From: Valencia hispanica
Taxonomy: Eukaryota > Chordata > Actinopteri > Cyprinodontiformes > Valenciidae
Direction: 5' to 3'
NCBI GenBank assembly: GCA_963556495.2
Contig: OY747716.1
Coordinates: 15,282,040-15,346,039 of the forward strand
DNA length: 64,000 nt
A model generated the notes under the pieces. It ran no database searches, was not told the DNA's origin, and saw nothing but the letters and a program-made list of their open reading frames with translations. The position numbers and the translations under genes are program-made. Of the stretch, positions 58,762 through 64,000 are shown piece by piece. Numbering within the stretch: position 1 is the stretch's first letter; the number at the start of each line of letters is the position of its first letter.

Positions 58762-59480
58762 AGTGTATTTTATTAGGATTTTTGTTGTTGTTATGCAAAC
58801 AAAAAGTAGTACATGATGTTGAAATGAAAAAAAAAAAAGATTTGTTTTCCGTTTCCTGTACGCTGATACCCCTTAATAAAATAAATCGCAACTTACGCCT
58901 TCAGAAATGTCATGATAGTAGTGGCAGCACCGTGCTGTGGGGAATGTTTTTCTTTAACAGAGGCAGGGAGGCTGGTCAGGGTTCATGTGGAGATTAATGG
59001 AACTAACCACATGGCAATCCTCAAAGAAAATCTGTCAAGGGCTTAAAAAAAAAGGCCAAAGGACCAAGCTAAAATGGAATGGAGCTGATCAAAGCTTATT
59101 CATGTACTATAGTGGTCCAGTCAAAGTCCAGACCTAAGTCCATTTAAGAATATGCAATGAAACTTAAAAATTGCTGTTCAAGAAATGCATCCAATTTGAC
59201 TGAGCTTGAGCTATTTCTTTTTCCTAGCAGAATGGGCAAACAACACCAGCTGTGACTGCTGCTAAATGTGGTTCTTCGAACTAATGACTTTGTGCATCCC
59301 ACAACGATCTTGAATAAATTACATATTTTTTCCTTTCAATTCACACATATGTGCTACCTTGTGTGGGTCTCTCACTTAAAATACCCCAAATAGAACCCAA
59401 TAGAACCTTTCACGGTCGGGGTTGTCATTCGACAAAATGTGAATAAGGTCAAGAGGTGTGAACTTTGCAATACCCTGAAC
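58762..59480 (+). repeat. Tc1-like family A, decayed copy
   Basis: Begins with GTGTATTTTATTAGGATTTT. It then jumps to GTGGCAGCACCGTGCTGTGG, AGGCAGGGAGGCTGGTCAGG, 'aatggaatggagctgatcaaagc', GTGGTCCAGTCAAAGTCCAG then ACCTAAGTCCATTTAAGA (S-P-D-L-x-P region), and 'ttgactgagcttgagctattt'. It ends with GTGTGGGTCTCTCACTTAAA and CGACAAAATGTGAATAAGG. The N-terminal half of the transposase is missing. Confidence 0.75.
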
Positions 59481-59887
59481 AATAAAATAGACAACTCAAA
59501 CTGGCATATTTTCTAACCCTGAAGTTACCGTTCAAACTGAACCCTTCGCAAACATGCGTTATGCTTCAACCTAAGGTCAACCAGCTCTTCACCATCCATT
59601 TACTTTAACAGTACCCACTCAAACCGAACCATCTTTCAGCTGCCCCCATGCACTTCACTGGCTACCAGTATCGCACTACAAGACACAGGCTTTTCCAGTA
59701 AAAGATACCACATTCTCCACACAGCAAATGGAAAAAAAAAAGCCATGAGAAGTAAGCAACTCAAGGATTAGTATTTCGGTGAGGCTGTGCTGCTTAAAGA
59801 AAACGAATGGAATGGGAAATTCAATAATACTTATAAGAAATGACCTTTGGTGTCTTCAGTGAGATTTATAGCTGACGGAGCAAATCC

Positions 59888-59999
<112 letters not shown>

Positions 60000-62900
60000 A
60001 TAAAGCTCCTCTATGGTTATTCAGCAGCTGCAGATGAACAAATTCAAAAATCTTCAAGATTGAAGCCCATTTTTATACAGTGCATGAGCGTAGTGGTTGT
60101 TTTATGCCAATATATGGGAACCCATCAGAATATGAAGGAGCAGATTGATCTACTCAACATACAGATATTCACATGCACCTGAACCTCTTGTACTTGTTTG
60201 CTTTTCTAGCATATTACAAGGTGAGCTACTCTGACAGACTAGCTATAATGAAAAGCTAATATTGGAATTTGACACGGGGTTGAGAAGCAAAGATGGATTG
60301 GTTATATTATTGGATACGGTTTCAAAAATAAACCACTGTAGATCACATCATTTTTAAAGGAGTCACCTCCTTCCTTAGGTTTGCTTTTATACTGTGGCTT
60401 TTTTTTTTTTGCCAGCATGTACACCCAGTTTTAATCCTTTTTTAATGACTAACAAGAGGAGCAGAAATCCTGTCTTTTATTAGGGCACTCGGGTTCTCAG
60501 GTTCATTCTAGGAGGCTTACACCTGTAAAGAATCTCATTTACTTCAGCACGACATCACGCTGCGCTGAATACAGACGATCGCTCCCTTTCCAAATGTCAG
60601 AGCCTGACGCTCAGCATGTGAACCACGAGCCAACGGTAAATAATTCACATCAACCCTGCGTTGCTTTCCTCACCATCCCGTACACATCCCCCCCCCCCCC
60701 CCATGTCGTCCACCCCACAGCCCCCCCGTGCAGCCACTAGCTCTTCTATAAATAATTAACGAAAGAGACGCGGTGGGATGTCCATCATCCGGCGCTGACA
60801 AGAGTATGGAGCTGCTTTAAACAATACCAATATTGATGGCGCGGGTAATAAAGCAGAATTAAAAAGATGGATTTAAATGATATTTTTTTTCCTCTTTCCT
60901 CAAACGGAAGGTTTTGAGTTAAAGTGATGTGGAAAAGCAAGGAGACAAAAGGTTGAGGCTCCGTAATGGTGGTACTTCTAGGGAATGGACATGGTGGAAA
61001 AAAGAAAGGTGGTAAAGCAGGGGGGGTTCCACCTTTCCCCTCCTGCCTCTACCAACCGTGGCGTTCTTAACTGGCCTGACTGTTTTACTGTTGTTTCCAT
61101 CACTGGATTAAGTGTTGGAGTCTCCAGAAAGAAGGGGGGGGGGGGGGGGAGCAGGTCAGAGGCCATGACATTTAGTAATGGCCAGGGAGACGGAGAAGGA
61201 AAAGAAACATGTCTGGCAGCATACTTTCAATTGGGACTATCAATATTGCGTAATAATCGATGTGAAGGTCAAGAGGCTGGCCGGCACTGACAGATGGAGG
61301 ACGAAATGAAGAATGCAGAGGAAAAATGGGAGTTCAAAAGGAGAATGAAAGGTCAAATTAGAGCAACTCATCTATGGAAAGAAGACAGTCAGGATTATTC
61401 TGATCGATATTGAAATCAGGACCATTTGTCATTATGTCTTATATGGGTTTGAGAACACGCTGCCTTTATTATGCTTCAAAAATATATTTACATTTTCACT
61501 TCACTTTTTATTTTGTTGTTCCCAAAATCTATATCTTATATGTTTATATGTTTTCTATATGTTTTCCACCAAAAATACATTCTAATCATATGGCTGATTT
61601 ACAGCATTTTTTTAACCAGTCAAAACGAAAACACTCTATATTCAACAGATAGTAATAAAGTTCAACCAAAATGCAAAAAAAAGTTCAGTCTTCTGTACTG
61701 CAACGCAACTGCTTAACTGCTTTGACGTTCTAACATTACTTCATCTGAACACGTGGAGCTTTATTATTTATTTCTATTCTTGGGCCAAAGTCTTCCATAA
61801 CACTTCCCATTGCTTCTGCATGCCCAGTAGCATGCCCATGCCACTTGCTTGCTTTTTTTTGTTTTGAGATGACTTGTTGATCATTTAACTCCTAACATGT
61901 TTCCTATGAGTCAAAATCATTTGATTAAGCTTGCAGAAATGAATTCCTCATGAGTTTAGCACCTTCTCTAAGTGTCATTCTTAAAGACGGATGTTTTAGC
62001 TCTGTTCTCCCACATATGCCTGACTAAAGCCTCATTTTACCTTTTAACCACGACGCCCAATGCAAATGTTTCTCTGCTGCAACTGCCCGCAGGGATATCT
62101 GCTACAACGCTTCACAGATGTCGACGTGAAGCCCAGATTTTTGCAACCACAAACCAACAGTGACAATAAAACTGCCATAGAAAGGGTGGTATTGTGGTTG
62201 ACCAGCTTACATCACGCATACAGACTGGAAGCTGCAGCAACCAATACCGTCTCTGTCAGCAACTCTTCTTTCATTGTGAACACTATTGTACAGGTTGCAA
62301 AAGCATTATTTCCCCCAATATTTGCTTCTTATGTCTTTAAACAACATGCGTTATCCATATCCCAGGAGTCATAGGGGTTGCGGAAAATGGACAACTACGT
62401 TTATCCAGGTTTTCGTCAGTTACACGGATTTTGAGCTCTGAGTCAACATAACAGTATTTACCAGTCAATGCTTAGCAATTAGGGTATTATTTACTTCAGG
62501 GATCCGGAGGAATGATTACTGAAGGTGGTAAGAGTTTAAACAAAACTTTAAACGCCATACATTTAGGATGAAATTGTGATCGAAAATACATGTGCTAAGA
62601 AACAACAAGGATGTTGTGTTATACCTTAGTTTTCCCCAGTAAAATTGTCATTTGAAAATGTCATGTAAATACTACATTTGAAAAACTTAGAATCAAATGA
62701 GATATTCTCCCTTGCTCTCCAATGAACTTCAGGAGTTTTTACATATGTTAATACCCCCTCGACCTATGACCCCGACATTCATGACATCATTATCAAACCA
62801 CCCAGACATAATTCCGAGCTTGTCACCATCATGATCAATGGGCACGGAGGGTTTTTTTTTTTCCTTAATAAAGACATAATGCTGCTTTAAACTGCTAAAG

Positions 62901-64000
62901 CCACCACCAGCCTCAGCCTGTCTGTCAATGGGTTTAATGGGACTACGCATCCATCACCTCGTTTCAGGCATCAATCAATCAAAAAGTCCATTTGACAGCT
63001 GGTGGCCCCCCACCCCCAGTGCGTTAGTATGATCATTATAGCCATGCAAACAAACTTAATCTCATTGGCTGTGAATATTTTTTTTTCAATTATCACCATG
63101 ACTGCGGGCCATCACTCCCCTTGTGACCGACATGCTAATCAGGACCAGCAGGAGTCACTAACAGGGGCATGGAAAAGGCCATCGGATACAGAATTGGTCA
63201 AGAATAATTATTCTAATGACATAAGGTATACATTAATCAACTCATCCTGTCAAAGTAAACAGACGGCAGCAGATCTTAGTTCAGTCCCGGTAAAATGTAC
63301 TATGCCTAAAAGTTCCAAAGACTCATTTTTGCAGGCAGGAAAAAGTGGGTCTCTAAGTGTTTTCGTCCTCTTTAGAGATTTAGTGGACCTAAAGTCTTCA
63401 TGCTCCATGTAAAAGAAGGCTGTGAGGTCAACTGTGACGAGCATTTAGCTTATAAGTCGGACGTCGTGGCAACATTCCAGGTGCCCACACTACCTAATGC
63501 ACAGACACTCACTGAATCCATCCTCGTTGCGCTCGGAAAGAATACATCTAAAGCAGTTTTTTTCGCTGGACGCACCAGTCCTGTCCTGTCCTGTTAATGT
63601 TTCAGCCAAATAAAAGCAGATTAAACTAAGTTTGTTCGGGTCTCGGTGATTAGCGCAGAGATCTGATACCTGCCAACAGATGGTTGATGAGGGAAACCTT
63701 CAGTCAGTGAGCCATGGGGTTAGTAATTCATCCACATCAGCTGGGCGTGTTGTCTGTCTCTGTTTGTCTTTCCTATCAGGTGACTACTGGACTTCCCCAA
63801 AAATGAGCTGCTATCATAAACTGGATCATGATGTAATCTCCTCTAATCCTCAGACAAAGCCTAACTGCTTCTGAGTCGGAATAAACAGAGCGGGAAGGAG
63901 GGAAGGGCGGGAGATGAGACTGCTTGTACACAACCAAAGTCTGTGTTCTGAAATAAAGGACATCTATCTCCTTTTGTTCCTCTAGTGAGGTAAGAGAAAG

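Overview
The window looks like vertebrate nuclear DNA from a ray-finned (teleost) fish. It has long introns with GT/AG splice sites, no densely packed genes, microsatellites, and repeat families typical of fish: L1-clade and Rex1-like LINEs, several Tc1-like transposon families, and short retroposon tails ending in simple repeats. No prokaryotic gene, operon, CRISPR array or endogenous retrovirus was seen. All reading was by eye, so family names rest on motif recognition, not on a search.

The only host gene I can support is the 3' end of pard3 on the minus strand. PARD3 is the PAR3 polarity scaffold that works with PAR6 and atypical PKC. Three consecutive coding exons fit together in phase: 47156-47276, 31815-31936 and 22222-22660 (the last with the TGA stop). 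The introns between them are 15.2 kb and 9.2 kb. A further intron of more than 16.7 kb runs off the right edge. The 3' UTR lies below 22222, with candidate poly(A) signals near 20517-20567.

Positions 1 to about 20.5 kb lie downstream of pard3 and are mostly repeats. A 5'-truncated L1-clade LINE fills 2589-8310. It has a broken ORF2, a GC-rich, G-biased 3' tail of about 3.4 kb, a poly(A) run, and a 16-bp target duplication matching at 14 positions. A decayed Rex1/CR1-like LINE follows at about 10.5-11.8 kb. From 11.8 to 16.9 kb lies a nest of elements. It includes a relic exon with an RVNIG/RWREL motif, a THAP-like first exon, a palindrome, and a nearly intact Tc1/mariner element of DD38E spacing (13321-14939) inserted near the palindrome's centre. 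It also includes a relic resembling an SGNH hydrolase.

The pard3 introns (22.7 kb to the end) hold repeated, decayed copies of two Tc1-like families. They also hold a 0.9-kb foldback element with a small ATG exon in its loop, a 555-bp MITE nested in a Tc1-like copy, LINE tails, palindromes and microsatellites. The most interesting feature is that three unrelated elements each keep a start-codon exon, two of them followed directly by a consensus splice donor. Such elements could supply alternative first exons. I did not find a clear new multi-gene system.
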